From VRUE01 sp963697915 (GTDB lineage Bacteria; Actinomycetota; Thermoleophilia; Solirubrobacterales; 70-9), in contig OY969103.1 of the NCBI GenBank assembly GCA_963697915.1, forward strand, positions 620,001 through 684,000: a stretch of DNA of 64,000 bases, in the 5' to 3' direction. The translations under genes were made by a program, and so were the position numbers. The notes below the pieces were generated by a model, which saw only the letters and a list, made by a program, of their open reading frames with translations, had not been told where the DNA came from and did not search any database. Below are positions 24,633-33,040 of the stretch, piece by piece (the first letter of the stretch is position 1; each line of letters begins with the position of its first letter).

Positions 24633-25630
24633 CAGGCCGTCGCCCCGTATTTGCGCATCGCCCGACGGGCGGCCCAGCCGGCGAGCGAGAACATCGTGGC
24701 CGAGAAGAGCAGCACCGCGGCGATCGCGAACAGCGTGCTGTTCGCCGGCTCCGAGCCCAGCAGGTCGATGTTCTTGACGATCGTCGGCGCCAGCGGCCGC
24801 GAGGGCTCGAAGATGAAGATCAGGCCGTCAGCGGGGTTGGGCGCAAACGCCACCGAGCCGGAGACCATCGCCAGCATCACCGCCTCGCCGATTGCCCGCG
24901 CACTGGCCAGCACCGTCCCGGCGGCGATCGCGGGCCGCGCCGTGCGCACCGCGATCTTCCAGGTCGTGCGCCAGCGGTTGACGCCGAGGGCGAGCGAGCC
25001 TTCCAGCCAACCCGGCCGGACCGAGCGGATCCCGTCGGAGAAGATCGACGTCATCAGCGGCGCGATCATCAGGGTCAGGATCAGCACCCCCGCCATCAAG
25101 CTGTAGCCGCTGAGGGAGATCACTCCCGCGACCGACGCACGCTGGGACTCGGTGACCAGGTGGTTGCCGATGAAGGGCACCAGCACCAGCACGCCGAGCA
25201 GCCCATAGATCACCGAGGGGACGCTGGCGAGAAAGCGGACGACGGGCTGCAGCACGTTGCTCATCCACTCGGGGGCGAACTCGGCCATGAAGACGGCGAC
25301 GAAGAGCGAGGAGACGAAGGCAAGCCCCACCGCTCCGCCGGTGATCAGGAACGTGCTCCAAAGCAGCTGCCAGGCGTGGAAGGTGTAGACGGGGTTGTCG
25401 CCCCCCAGGCCGGAGAGGTAGATCTGGTTGATCTGCTCGTCGACGTTGCCACCCGATCCGAACCAGGCGAGACCGTTGTGGGCGAACGACGGCCAGGCGC
25501 GAATCAGGACGGTGGCCATCAGCGCCAGCAGCAGCGCCACCACGGTGCAGACCAGCACGCCGAGCAGACGCTCGGCGTGCTGGTCCGTCCAGCGAGGGCC
25601 GTACTCCTCGGGGAGGTAGTCCTCCTCCAT
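24632..25630 (-). CDS. pstC: Phosphate ABC transporter permease
   Basis: 332 residues. A permease with about six helices and the PstC landmarks FLASVPSVIYGLLGVLVLVP, ISLSGYSLMAGVLILTLMIAPLMTSI and the EAA-like loop EGSLALGVNRWRTTWKIAV. It forms the phosphate channel with PstA. It follows pstS after 6 nt, in the conserved order pstS-C-A-B. Confidence 0.93.
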   Translation of the reverse strand: MEEDYLPEEYGPRWTDQHAERLLGVLVCTVVALLLALMATVLIRAWPSFAHNGLAWFGSGGNVDEQINQIYLSGLGGDNPVYTFHAWQLLWSTFLITGGAVGLAFVSSLFVAVFMAEFAPEWMSNVLQPVVRFLASVPSVIYGLLGVLVLVPFIGNHLVTESQRASVAGVISLSGYSLMAGVLILTLMIAPLMTSIFSDGIRSVRPGWLEGSLALGVNRWRTTWKIAVRTARPAIAAGTVLASARAIGEAVMLAMVSGSVAFAPNPADGLIFIFEPSRPLAPTIVKNIDLLGSEPANSTLFAIAAVLLFSATMFSLAGWAARRAMRKYGATA

Positions 25631-25636
25631 CTGCTT

Positions 25637-26467
25637 CTACTTCTTAGCCTTCTTGTTGAAGGCGGGGACGGCGCCGGCGCTGAGGATCGTCTGCCCCGCC
25701 TCGGGGCTGAGTCGCGCCCAATCGATGAACTTCTGCAGCGTCGGGCTGACGCCGGTGTTCGGCACGACCAGGAAGAGGTAGCGTGAGAGCGGGTACTTGA
25801 GCGGCTCGACGCTGATCTTCGATGCCTCGCACAGGACCCCATTCACCTTCAGGGTCTTCTGGCCGTTGCCCTGCCAGGCGAGCCCGTCATAGCCGATCGC
25901 GTTCGGGTCCTGTTTGACCGCGTTGGCGACGAGGCCGTCGGCGGTCAGCGCGTTGACGTTCGACGACGGCAGTTCGTTGTTGAGGACCGCCTGGAGGAAG
26001 AAGTTGTAAGTCCCCCCGTTGGTGTCGCGGCCGACCGGGTTGATCGTCGTGGTCAGGCCCGAGCCGGGGATCTGGCTCCAGTTGGTGAGCAGCCCCCGGT
26101 AGATGTCATGGACCTGCTGGATGGTGATGTTGTTGAGCTTGTTCTTCGGGTTGACGTCGATGCAGAGCCCGTCGAGGAACATCTTGATGTAGGTCGTTCC
26201 AGCGTCACTGGGGAGCGGCGTACGGGCATTGCCGGCGAAATGGCTGGTGCCGTTCTGCACGTCTTTGACGCCGGCGTTACCGCCGTTGGCGGTGTAGACG
26301 AACTTGACCTTTCCTTTGGTCTTCTGCGTGTACTGGGCGAAGAGCGCCTGCAGCACCGGCTGCATCGCAACCGACCCCGACCCGATCAGCGTCTTGGCAC
26401 CGGCAGATGCCGGCGCGACGAGCGCGAAGAGGGCGATCACCGCCAAGGCGAGGGACTTGCTTCTCAT
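25637..26467 (-). CDS. pstS: Phosphate-binding protein
   Basis: 276 residues. A Sec signal peptide (about 1-24, APASAGA) with no lipobox Cys, so the mature protein is secreted or held by another means; Gram-positive PstS proteins are usually lipoproteins. Phosphate-binding loops are visible as GSGSVAMQPVLQAL (near 31) and GRDTNGGTYNFFLQAV (near 145). It captures phosphate for PstCAB. It is the first gene of the eight-gene operon; the gap upstream is AT-rich and should contain the promoter. Confidence 0.92.
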   Translation of the reverse strand: MRSKSLALAVIALFALVAPASAGAKTLIGSGSVAMQPVLQALFAQYTQKTKGKVKFVYTANGGNAGVKDVQNGTSHFAGNARTPLPSDAGTTYIKMFLDGLCIDVNPKNKLNNITIQQVHDIYRGLLTNWSQIPGSGLTTTINPVGRDTNGGTYNFFLQAVLNNELPSSNVNALTADGLVANAVKQDPNAIGYDGLAWQGNGQKTLKVNGVLCEASKISVEPLKYPLSRYLFLVVPNTGVSPTLQKFIDWARLSPEAGQTILSAGAVPAFNKKAKK

Positions 26468-26548
26468 GCGTGTTTGCTTCCTTCCTGCCGGGTACTAGAG
26501 TTTGTTGAGCAACTAACTCGACATGACCCTAACAGGTTCTGTACTTTA

Positions 26549-26567
26549 TTGACCTCTTTAGTAAAGA
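26549..26567. promoter_or_regulatory. AT-rich palindromic element upstream of pstS
   Basis: TTGACC (26549-26554) leads into TCTTTA-G-TAAAGA (26555-26567), a perfect small palindrome, in the 135-nt gap between pstS and a divergent secreted-protein gene. A similar string (TTGACT, then TTACTGGTAAAG) lies upstream of the sulfate-binding gene at 33060-33080. The regulator is unknown. No GTTCAC-type PHO box repeat was found. Confidence 0.3.
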
Positions 26568-26602
26568 AAGGCTCCCCGGCGGCCCCAAACATGGAGGATC
26601 AA

Positions 26603-27259
26603 TTGCTCAGAAGACGACTGTCAGGCCCCCGTGCCGCCCTCGTGGTGGCGGTGGCCGCAACGCTCGCCGCCGTGGTTGCAGTAACCCCGTCGTTTGCCGG
26701 CTCTTTCCTGACCCAACGCAAGGCGGCGCATCTCTACCTCACCAACAAGCAGGCATCCGGGCTCTTCCTGAAGAAAAAGGCGGCGGGAAACCTCTTCGTC
26801 AGGAAGGCCGACACCTCGCCGCAACCGGTCGTCGGCATCGCCGCTGGCACTGCCCAGTTCGGTCCGATGGCGACCACCACCCTCGGGTACATCCCGAACG
26901 CCTTCACCGCGTTCGCGACGAAGGGGATCGCGCCGGCGGTGATCACCTTCTCGGGCGCGGCGATCTGCACCGCGGAGAAACCGACGCCCGACCTCGCCTG
27001 CCCGATCCAGATCCTGGTCGACGGACAGGCGACCGGGAAAGTCAACTTCGCTCCCGCCACGGCTTTCTCGTCCAAAGCCGCCGCGATCACCCAGACGGTC
27101 ATGCAGACCACGGTGTTGAACAAAGGCGGGCACACCATCGCGATCCAGTACGCGGGTGCCCCGAACGTCGTCTTCACCCTGAAGAGCTGGAACCTGTCGG
27201 TCGAGGCATACCCCGAAAAGCCCGAAGAGGAAGAGGTCGTCGAGCCGCCGCGGAAATAG
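26603..27259 (+). CDS. Secreted protein with short N-terminal repeats
   Basis: 218 residues from TTG 26603, which has a GGAGG site 5 nt upstream; an ATG at 26591 is in frame but lacks one. A signal peptide (ending SFAG) is followed by three or four imperfect 10-residue units, TQRKAAHLYL, TNKQASGLFL and KKKAAGNLFV, then a compact beta-rich domain of about 150 residues with two Cys (CTAEKPTPDLAC) and an acidic Glu-rich tail. Such Lys-x-Ala repeats occur in exported actinobacterial proteins of unknown role. It diverges from the pst operon. Confidence 0.6.
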   Translation: MLRRRLSGPRAALVVAVAATLAAVVAVTPSFAGSFLTQRKAAHLYLTNKQASGLFLKKKAAGNLFVRKADTSPQPVVGIAAGTAQFGPMATTTLGYIPNAFTAFATKGIAPAVITFSGAAICTAEKPTPDLACPIQILVDGQATGKVNFAPATAFSSKAAAITQTVMQTTVLNKGGHTIAIQYAGAPNVVFTLKSWNLSVEAYPEKPEEEEVVEPPRK

Positions 27260-27317
27260 GCGACTGCCTGCCTCGAGGCCGCGCCGGTCAGTGCCGGCGC
27301 GGCCTAGCTCGCCCGCA

Positions 27318-27557
27318 TCAGTGCCCACGCAGCTGGAAGCGGCCATGGGCCGCCGGGCGGCTGCGATGCTCGTCGTCCAGCGGCCTCGGCGGCTGCCCGG
27401 AGGTGCCGATCCGCTTCCTGGGCAGCGCGGTTTCCGCCGAGATCGCCGCCCCCTTCGGCCGTTCCTCGCCGAGGTAGCGGCCGACCCAGGCCGACCAGCT
27501 CAGCTCCTCGGTCGGCGCCTCGTGGTCCACGACGCGCCCCCTCTCCTCCCCGCTCAC
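27318..27557 (-). CDS. Small hypothetical protein
   Basis: 79 residues, charged, with two Trp near the middle (LSWSAWVGRYLGEERPKG) and no signal peptide or membrane helix. Third codon positions are strongly G/C, like real genes here. Its ATG overlaps the stop of the 66-residue gene upstream (ATGA), so the two are translationally coupled. No family was recognised. Confidence 0.5.
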   Translation of the reverse strand: MSGEERGRVVDHEAPTEELSWSAWVGRYLGEERPKGAAISAETALPRKRIGTSGQPPRPLDDEHRSRPAAHGRFQLRGH

Positions 27558-27754
27558 CGGCCCGGACGGGTGAGGGACTCGCCGAGAATCAGACGCGCCC
27601 GGTAGTAGAGCGCCTCGTCGACCCCGCCCTGAGCGGAGTCACGCCCGTCCCCGCGGCTGGCACGGTTCTGGCCGGTCCCGGCCGGCGCCTCGTCCCGAAT
27701 CAGGCCGGTGAGCCTGCCCCGCGACCTGAACCTCGTTCCCTGCTTGTCGCTCAT
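27554..27754 (-). CDS. Small basic hypothetical protein
   Basis: 66 residues, Arg/Gly-rich (TRFRSRGRLTGLIRDE) with a short helical end (VDEALYYRARLILGES). It has a strong ribosome site (AAAGGAG, 7 nt before the ATG) and high third-position GC, both supporting a real gene. A perfect 23-bp palindrome (27775-27797) lies 21 nt upstream of the start, so it heads a small regulated operon with the next gene. No family was recognised. Confidence 0.55.
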   Translation of the reverse strand: MSDKQGTRFRSRGRLTGLIRDEAPAGTGQNRASRGDGRDSAQGGVDEALYYRARLILGESLTRPGR

Positions 27755-27774
27755 TGCGGTCTCCTTTCTAGTCT

Positions 27775-27797
27775 TTCTTGAGTTAGAAACTCAAGAA
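27775..27797. promoter_or_regulatory. Perfect palindromic operator between divergent genes
   Basis: TTCTTGAGTT (27775-27784) and AACTCAAGAA (27788-27797) are exact inverted repeats with a 3-nt centre. They lie between the two-gene small-ORF operon (minus) and the PhoD-like gene (plus). The minus-strand TTGAGT inside it could be a -35, so a bound repressor would block transcription. Confidence 0.65.
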
Positions 27798-27863
27798 TAG
27801 CAATGGGGAGATGCCGGGGAGCCGACAGGCGTAACGGAGGCGAATTCGGGGAAGGAGAGGCCC

Positions 27864-29126
27864 GTGCCCGATCTCGTCCTCGACCCCCTGCTCCGCTACG
27901 TCTCGACCAGCGAGGCGACGGTTTGGGTCGAGACCAGCGAGCCCTGCGAGGTCGAGATCCTCGGCCGCCGCGAGCGGATCCGCGCCCGCCGCGACACCAG
28001 CCGTCCCCCCGGCGAGGAGGTGACCGACTTCGAGGAGTACACCTGGCTCTATCGCGAGGCCTGGGAGGACCCGATGATCCGCTGGCTCTTCTCGACCGTC
28101 TCCACCTCGATGGCCTGGGACGACCACGACATGAGCGACGACTGGAACATCTCACGCGCCTGGCATGACGAGATGGATCGCAAGGAGTGGTGGCACGAGC
28201 GCGCCGTCGGCGGCATCGTCACCTACTGGATCTACCAGCACCTCGGCAACCTCTCGCCTAGGGAGCTCGACGAGAACGAGGTCTACGCGCAAGTGCGGGG
28301 CAGCGCCGACGCGACCGCCACGCTGCGCGACTGGGCGAGGAGCATCGAGACGACCGCGGCGGGGACGCGGTGGAGCTTCTGCCGCGACCTCGACGGCGTG
28401 CGGGCGCTCTTCCTCGACTCGCGCGCCTCGCGGGTGCTGACCGAGGAGCGCCGCTCGATGTTCGACGACGAGGTCTGGGAGTGGATAGTCGACCGCGCCA
28501 GCGGCGAGTTCGATCACCTGCTGATCGCCACCACCGTCCCCTACCTCCTCTCCCCCGGCTTCCACCACCTCGAGGCCTGGAACGAGCGGCTCTGCGACGG
28601 CGCCTGGGGCGGCCTCGTCGCCCGCGGCAGCGAGCGGCTGCGGCGCGCGGTCGACTTCGACCACTGGGCGGCCTTCCAGTTCTCCTTCCAGCGGCTGCGC
28701 GGGCTGATCGAGGAGGTCGGCTCCGGCAAGCGCGGCAAGGCGCCGGCCTCGATCGTCTTGCTCTCCGGCGACGTCCACCACGCCTACCTCTGCGAGGTCG
28801 GCTTCAGGCCTGAGGCGGACGTGCGCAGCACGGTCGTGCAGGCGGTCTGCTCTCCGCACCGCAACCCCCTCGACCGGCGCGAGCGGCGGGTCGTGCGGAT
28901 GGGGTTCTCGCGCCCCTTCGGGGTGTTCGCCCGCGGCCTCGCGCGGCTCGCCGGCGCTCCCGACCCCGGCATCCGCTGGCGGTTGGCCGAGGGGCCCTAC
29001 TTCGACAACCAGGTGGCGACGCTGCGACTCGACGGCCGCGAGGCGATCGCACGGCTCGACAAGACGATCGCCGGAGAGGAGAACGAGGAGGCGCTGGAAA
29101 AGACCTTCGAGCGTCGCTTAACCTGA
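27864..29126 (+). CDS. PhoD-like phosphatase with an internal deletion
   Basis: 420 residues. It begins like actinobacterial PhoD-like proteins (LVLDPLLRYVSTSEATVWVET) and continues with their second half: FEEYTWLYREAW, then AWDDHDMSDDWN, YWIYQHLGNLSP, and LLSGDVHHAYLCEV. Full-length relatives are about 530-550 residues. The segment that should follow CEVEILG, ending in the LLLGDQVYADE metal motif, is missing, and the protein jumps to RRERIRARRDTSRPPGEEV in frame. Without that Asp/Tyr motif the two-metal centre should be incomplete. It starts at GTG 27864 with a GGAGAGG site and is convergent with cysA. Confidence 0.75.
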   Translation: MPDLVLDPLLRYVSTSEATVWVETSEPCEVEILGRRERIRARRDTSRPPGEEVTDFEEYTWLYREAWEDPMIRWLFSTVSTSMAWDDHDMSDDWNISRAWHDEMDRKEWWHERAVGGIVTYWIYQHLGNLSPRELDENEVYAQVRGSADATATLRDWARSIETTAAGTRWSFCRDLDGVRALFLDSRASRVLTEERRSMFDDEVWEWIVDRASGEFDHLLIATTVPYLLSPGFHHLEAWNERLCDGAWGGLVARGSERLRRAVDFDHWAAFQFSFQRLRGLIEEVGSGKRGKAPASIVLLSGDVHHAYLCEVGFRPEADVRSTVVQAVCSPHRNPLDRRERRVVRMGFSRPFGVFARGLARLAGAPDPGIRWRLAEGPYFDNQVATLRLDGREAIARLDKTIAGEENEEALEKTFERRLT

Positions 29127-29138
29127 TGCGGCGAGATG

Positions 29139-29177
29139 GGGCGGGGCGTCACCCGGCAAAAAGGACGCCCCGCCCCG
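29139..29177. terminator. Strong hairpin between convergent genes
   Basis: A 13-bp perfect stem GGGGCGGGGCGTC/GACGCCCCGCCCC (29139-29151 and 29165-29177) with a 13-nt loop containing AAAAA. It lies between the PhoD-like gene and the end of cysA and can serve both strands. Confidence 0.65.
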
Positions 29178-29185
29178 TCGCCCCT

Positions 29186-30271
29186 TCAGGCGGCTGCAGA
29201 CACGTCTGCGTCACCGCCACCCGGTGCACCGCGGGGAGTCGAGGCCCCACGGTTGCTGGGCGGCGGATCACCGCTGAAGCTCTTGGTCTGCCCGGGCCGC
29301 AGGTAGATGATCTGGCCCTCGCGCAGCTCCAGGCGCTGGAGCTCGGCGCGGGTCAGCTGCGCCCAGACCTCGGTGCCGTCACCGAGCGCGAACTCGACCC
29401 GGATCTCGAAGCCGAGGGCGACGATCCGCACGACCATCGCCTCCTCGGTTCGATCGTCCGCCTCGAGCACGACATCCATGTCGTGCGGGCGCACGTAGTG
29501 GTCGCCGAGCCGGTTGACCTCTCCGACGAAGCTCATCACGAACTCGTTGGCGGGGTGGTCGTAGAGGTCGTTCGCGGTGCCCGACTGCTCGACCCGGCCG
29601 TCGTTCATCACGATCAGCTGCTCGGCGACGTCCATCGCCTCCTCCTGGTCGTGGGTGACGAAGATCGTCGTCACGTGCATCTCGTCGTGGAGGCGCCGCA
29701 GCCAGGTGCGCAGGTCCTTGCGGACCTTCGCGTCGAGCGCCCCGAACGGCTCGTCGAGCAGCAGCACGCGCGGCTGCACGGCGAGCGCCCGAGCCAGCGC
29801 CATGCGCTGGCGCTGGCCGCCGGAGAGCTGGTTGGGGAAGCGGTGGGCGAAGCCCTCGAGGTGAACCAGCGCGAGCAGCTCGCTGACCCGTGACTTGATC
29901 GTCGCCTTGTCGACCTTGCGCAGCTTCAGGCCAAAGGCGATGTTGTCGAACACGGTCATGTGCTTGAACGCCGCGTAGTGCTGGAAGACGAAGCCGACGT
30001 TGCGGTCCTGCACCCGCAGCCGCGTCGTGTCCTCGCCGCCGATCAGGACCGTGCCCTGGTCGGCCTGCTCGAGGCCGGCGATCACGCGCAGCAGCGTCGA
30101 CTTGCCCGAGCCGCTGGGCCCGAGCAGGGCGGTGAGGCCGCCGTCGGGAACGCTGATCGAGACGTCGTCGAGCGCGACGAAGTCGCCGAAGCGCTTGGTC
30201 ACCTGCTCGACCTTGATTCCTCTTCCATCGGTGCCCACGCTGATCGGCGCGGATAGCTCTTGGGTTGCCAT
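29186..30271 (-). CDS. cysA: Sulfate ABC transporter ATP-binding protein
   Basis: 361 residues. Walker A LLGPSGSGKSTLLRVIAG, the CysA-typical FVFQHYAAFKHMTVFDNIAFGL, signature LSGGQRQRMALARAL and Walker B VLLLDEPFGALDAKVR are all present. The C-terminal 110 residues form the regulatory TOBE-like domain (VNRLGDHYVRPHDMDVV). It drives sulfate/thiosulfate import with CysT and CysW. It is the last gene of the minus-strand operon, 2 nt after cysW. The tail is Gly/Ser/Ala-rich and probably unstructured. Confidence 0.93.
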   Translation of the reverse strand: MATQELSAPISVGTDGRGIKVEQVTKRFGDFVALDDVSISVPDGGLTALLGPSGSGKSTLLRVIAGLEQADQGTVLIGGEDTTRLRVQDRNVGFVFQHYAAFKHMTVFDNIAFGLKLRKVDKATIKSRVSELLALVHLEGFAHRFPNQLSGGQRQRMALARALAVQPRVLLLDEPFGALDAKVRKDLRTWLRRLHDEMHVTTIFVTHDQEEAMDVAEQLIVMNDGRVEQSGTANDLYDHPANEFVMSFVGEVNRLGDHYVRPHDMDVVLEADDRTEEAMVVRIVALGFEIRVEFALGDGTEVWAQLTRAELQRLELREGQIIYLRPGQTKSFSGDPPPSNRGASTPRGAPGGGDADVSAAA

Positions 30272-30273
30272 TC

Positions 30274-31143
30274 TCAGGCCTCCTTCTCGACCGGACCGGC
30301 CGGGTTCAGTACGGGTGCGTCGTCGAGTGGGGTGCCGGACCTGGTGGCGCGGCGGCGCAGCAGGCTGACGCCGACCAGCACCGCGATCGCCAACAGGGCC
30401 AGGAGGATCGACGCCGCGTAGGCGCCGGCGAGGTTGAAGTTGTTGTACTCGTTCTCGACGAAGAGCGGCAGCGTCTCGGTCTGGCCGGAGATTTTCCCGG
30501 AGACCACCGCCACCGCCCCGTACTCGCCGAGCGCCCGCGCGGTGGCGAGGACGACGCCGTAGGTGACCCCCCAGCGGATCGCCGGCAGGGTGACTTTCCA
30601 GAACGTCTGCCAGGCGGAGGCGCCGAGGGTCGAGGACGCCTCCTCCTGCTCGTGGCCGATCTCGACCAGCACCGGCTGCACCTCGCGGACCACGAACGGG
30701 AGGGAGACGAAGATCGTCGCCAGCACCATTCCCGGCAGCGAGAAGATCACCTGGATGCCGGCATCGTCGAGGGCGCCGCCGAACCAGCCGTCCTGACCGT
30801 AGACGAGGATCAGCGCCAGCCCGATCACGACCGGGGAGATCGCGAACGGGAGGTCGATCAGCGTGTCGAGGATCGCCTTGCCGCGGAAGCGCTGGCGGAC
30901 CAGGGCCATCGCGCAGGCGACGCCGAAGATCGTGTTCAGCGGCACCGCGATGCCGACGCAGACGACCGTCATCCAGAACGCGTGCATCCCGTCCGGGCTG
31001 GTCACCGCTTCCCAGGGCCCGGCGAAGCCGTCCTCGAAGGTGCGGTAGAAGACCAACGCCAGCGGGATCACCAGCAGCGCCGCCAGGTAGGCGAGCGCGA
31101 TCGTCCGCAGGCCGAGGCGGAAAAACGGCCTAGGCGCGCTCAT
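30274..31143 (-). CDS. cysW: Sulfate ABC transporter permease
   Basis: 289 residues with six hydrophobic helices. CysW landmarks are LIDLPFAISPVVIGLALILVYG, the loop EEASSTLGASAWQTFWKVTLP and ATARALGEYGAVAVVSG. It forms the sulfate channel with CysT. It overlaps the cysT end by 14 nt and precedes cysA. Confidence 0.93.
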   Translation of the reverse strand: MSAPRPFFRLGLRTIALAYLAALLVIPLALVFYRTFEDGFAGPWEAVTSPDGMHAFWMTVVCVGIAVPLNTIFGVACAMALVRQRFRGKAILDTLIDLPFAISPVVIGLALILVYGQDGWFGGALDDAGIQVIFSLPGMVLATIFVSLPFVVREVQPVLVEIGHEQEEASSTLGASAWQTFWKVTLPAIRWGVTYGVVLATARALGEYGAVAVVSGKISGQTETLPLFVENEYNNFNLAGAYAASILLALLAIAVLVGVSLLRRRATRSGTPLDDAPVLNPAGPVEKEA

Positions 31144-31978
31144 GGCGGCTCCTCCAGCGTCCGAACAGGCTGAGCGAGAACAGGACCAGGACCGAGATGA
31201 AGAGCAGCAGCACGGAGACCGCCGCGGCGGCCGTCGTGTTGTCGCTCTCGATCTTGCTGAAGATGAAGACCGAGGCGACCTGGGTGTCGAAGGGGATGTT
31301 GCCGGTGATCAGCACCAGCGAGCCGTACTCGCCGATCGCGCGGGCGAAGGCGAGCGCCGCTCCGGCGACGATCGCCGGGGTCAGGTTGGGCAGCAGGATG
31401 CTGCGGAAGATGCGCATGCTGCCCGCTCCCAGCGAGGCGGCCGCCTCCTCCATCTCCTTGTCGACCTCGTGCAGGACCGGCTGCACGGCGCGGACCACGA
31501 AGGGCAGGGTGACGAAGAGCAGCGCGACCCCGATCGCCAGCTTGGTGTAGGCGATGTTGAGGCCGACCGGGCTGTCGTTCCCGTAGAGGGTGAGCAGGGT
31601 GAGCCCGGCGACGATCGTCGGCAGGGCGAAGGGGAGGTCGATCAGCGAGTTGACGAACCCCTTGCCGCGGAATTCGTCGCGGACCATCACCCAGGCGATC
31701 AGCACGCCGAAGACGATGTTGATCGCGACGATCGCCAGCGAGGAGAGCAGGGTCAATTTGATCGCGGCGACGGCATCGGGGGCGGTGATCGCGCTCCAGA
31801 AGCCGCTCCAGCCCTCGTCGGTGGAGCGGACGACCACCGCCGCCAGCGGGATCAGCACGATCACGCTGAGCCAGGTGAGCACGAGGCCGCGCGTCAGCGC
31901 CTCCCCACCGAACGGGAACTTGAAGGCCCGTGGTGGGGAGGCGCTCGCGGTCGCGGTCGCGGTTTTTGCCGGGTTCAT
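31130..31978 (-). CDS. cysT: Sulfate ABC transporter permease
   Basis: 282 residues with six helices. LIDLPFALPTIVAGLTLLTLYG, the EAA-type loop EEAAASLGAGSMRIFRSILLP and FARAIGEYGSLVLITGN match CysT/CysU. It partners CysW in sulfate import. It lies 18 nt downstream of the sulfate-binding protein gene. Confidence 0.93.
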   Translation of the reverse strand: MNPAKTATATASASPPRAFKFPFGGEALTRGLVLTWLSVIVLIPLAAVVVRSTDEGWSGFWSAITAPDAVAAIKLTLLSSLAIVAINIVFGVLIAWVMVRDEFRGKGFVNSLIDLPFALPTIVAGLTLLTLYGNDSPVGLNIAYTKLAIGVALLFVTLPFVVRAVQPVLHEVDKEMEEAAASLGAGSMRIFRSILLPNLTPAIVAGAALAFARAIGEYGSLVLITGNIPFDTQVASVFIFSKIESDNTTAAAAVSVLLLFISVLVLFSLSLFGRWRSRHERA

Positions 31979-31996
31979 TGACGTACTCCGACGCCG

Positions 31997-33040
31997 CTAC
32001 TCGAGCGGTGCGCCCTGGCTGCGCAGGATGTCGGTGACTTTTCCTTTTTCGTCGTCGAAGAACTCGTCGTCGACAGTCGCCCAGCCGCCGGACTCCTCGA
32101 TCGTGAAGAGGCCCGGCACGTCGGGGAACTCGTCCCTGTTCTCGGCCAGCACCGACTCGGTTACCGGCCGGTAGCCGTAGTCGGCGAAGATCTGCTGGCC
32201 TTCGTCGCTCCAGATGAAGTCGAGGAACGCTTTCGCCGTCGCCGGATCGCTCGCCTCGGTGGTGACCGCGGCGGGGTTCTCGATCAGGATCGTGTCGTCG
32301 GGGATGACGTACTCGAGCTCGATGCCCTCTTCCTGGGCCTGGATCGCCTCGTTCTCGTAGCCGATCAGGACGTCGCCCTTGCCGCTGGCGAAGGTCTGCA
32401 GCGAGTCGCGGGCGCTGTCGTCGAGAACCGAGGTGTTGGCGATGATCTCGCTGACGAAGTTGAGCGCCTCTTTTTCCGACTTGCCCTGGGCGATCTGCGA
32501 CCCGTAGGCGGCCATGATGTTCCACTTGGCGCCGCCCGAGGTCGCAGGGTTCGGGGTGATGATCTCGACGTCGCCGCTGACGATGTCGTCCCAGCCCTCG
32601 ATGCCCTCGGGGTTGCCGGCCCGGACGCTGAGCACGACGACCGAGTCGGTGATGATGCCTTTGTGCTCGTTGGCGTTCCAGTCTTTGGCGACGAGCCCCG
32701 CATCGACCACGCTGGTCATGTCCGGTTCGAGCGAGAAGTCGAGGACGTCCGCCGGCTGGCCGGCTTCGACCGCGCGGCGCTGATCGCCGGAGGCCCCAAA
32801 CGAGGTCGAGAACTCCGACCCCTCACCGTCAGAGGTGTCTTGGAAGGCGGGGATGATCCCCTCCTCGAAAGCCTGCTGCGGAGTCGAGTAGGCAACCAGG
32901 GCGACGCTGCCGCCGGACCCCGATGCCGAGTCGTCACTACCGCAACCTGCCCCCACGATCGCGACAGCGAGTACGAGAAGGGCGACCGAAAGACCGACCT
33001 TGGCGCTACGGCGCCGGAGTTCCCTGCGAGCGTTTTGCAT
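31997..33040 (-). CDS. sbp: Sulfate-binding lipoprotein
   Basis: 347 residues. The signal peptide ends in the lipobox VGAGC (Cys near 33). The mature part matches the sulfate/thiosulfate-binding family: LVAYSTPQQAFEEGIIPAF, SFGASGDQRRAVEAGQPADVLDF, then TPNPATSGGAKWNIMAAYG and YENEAI. It captures sulfate outside the membrane for CysTWA and heads the operon. The AT-rich leader contains the palindrome TTACTGGTAA (33069-33078), a possible operator. Confidence 0.92.
   Translation of the reverse strand: MQNARRELRRRSAKVGLSVALLVLAVAIVGAGCGSDDSASGSGGSVALVAYSTPQQAFEEGIIPAFQDTSDGEGSEFSTSFGASGDQRRAVEAGQPADVLDFSLEPDMTSVVDAGLVAKDWNANEHKGIITDSVVVLSVRAGNPEGIEGWDDIVSGDVEIITPNPATSGGAKWNIMAAYGSQIAQGKSEKEALNFVSEIIANTSVLDDSARDSLQTFASGKGDVLIGYENEAIQAQEEGIELEYVIPDDTILIENPAAVTTEASDPATAKAFLDFIWSDEGQQIFADYGYRPVTESVLAENRDEFPDVPGLFTIEESGGWATVDDEFFDDEKGKVTDILRSQGAPLE

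Noticed and set aside
26468..26602. PHO box upstream of pstS
   Set aside because: No pair of GTTCAC-like direct repeats with 11-nt spacing was found; two GTTAG strings are 16 nt apart.
27291..27605. Plus-strand frame of 104 codons
   Set aside because: It is antisense to the two small minus-strand genes, which have a ribosome site and operator that this frame lacks.
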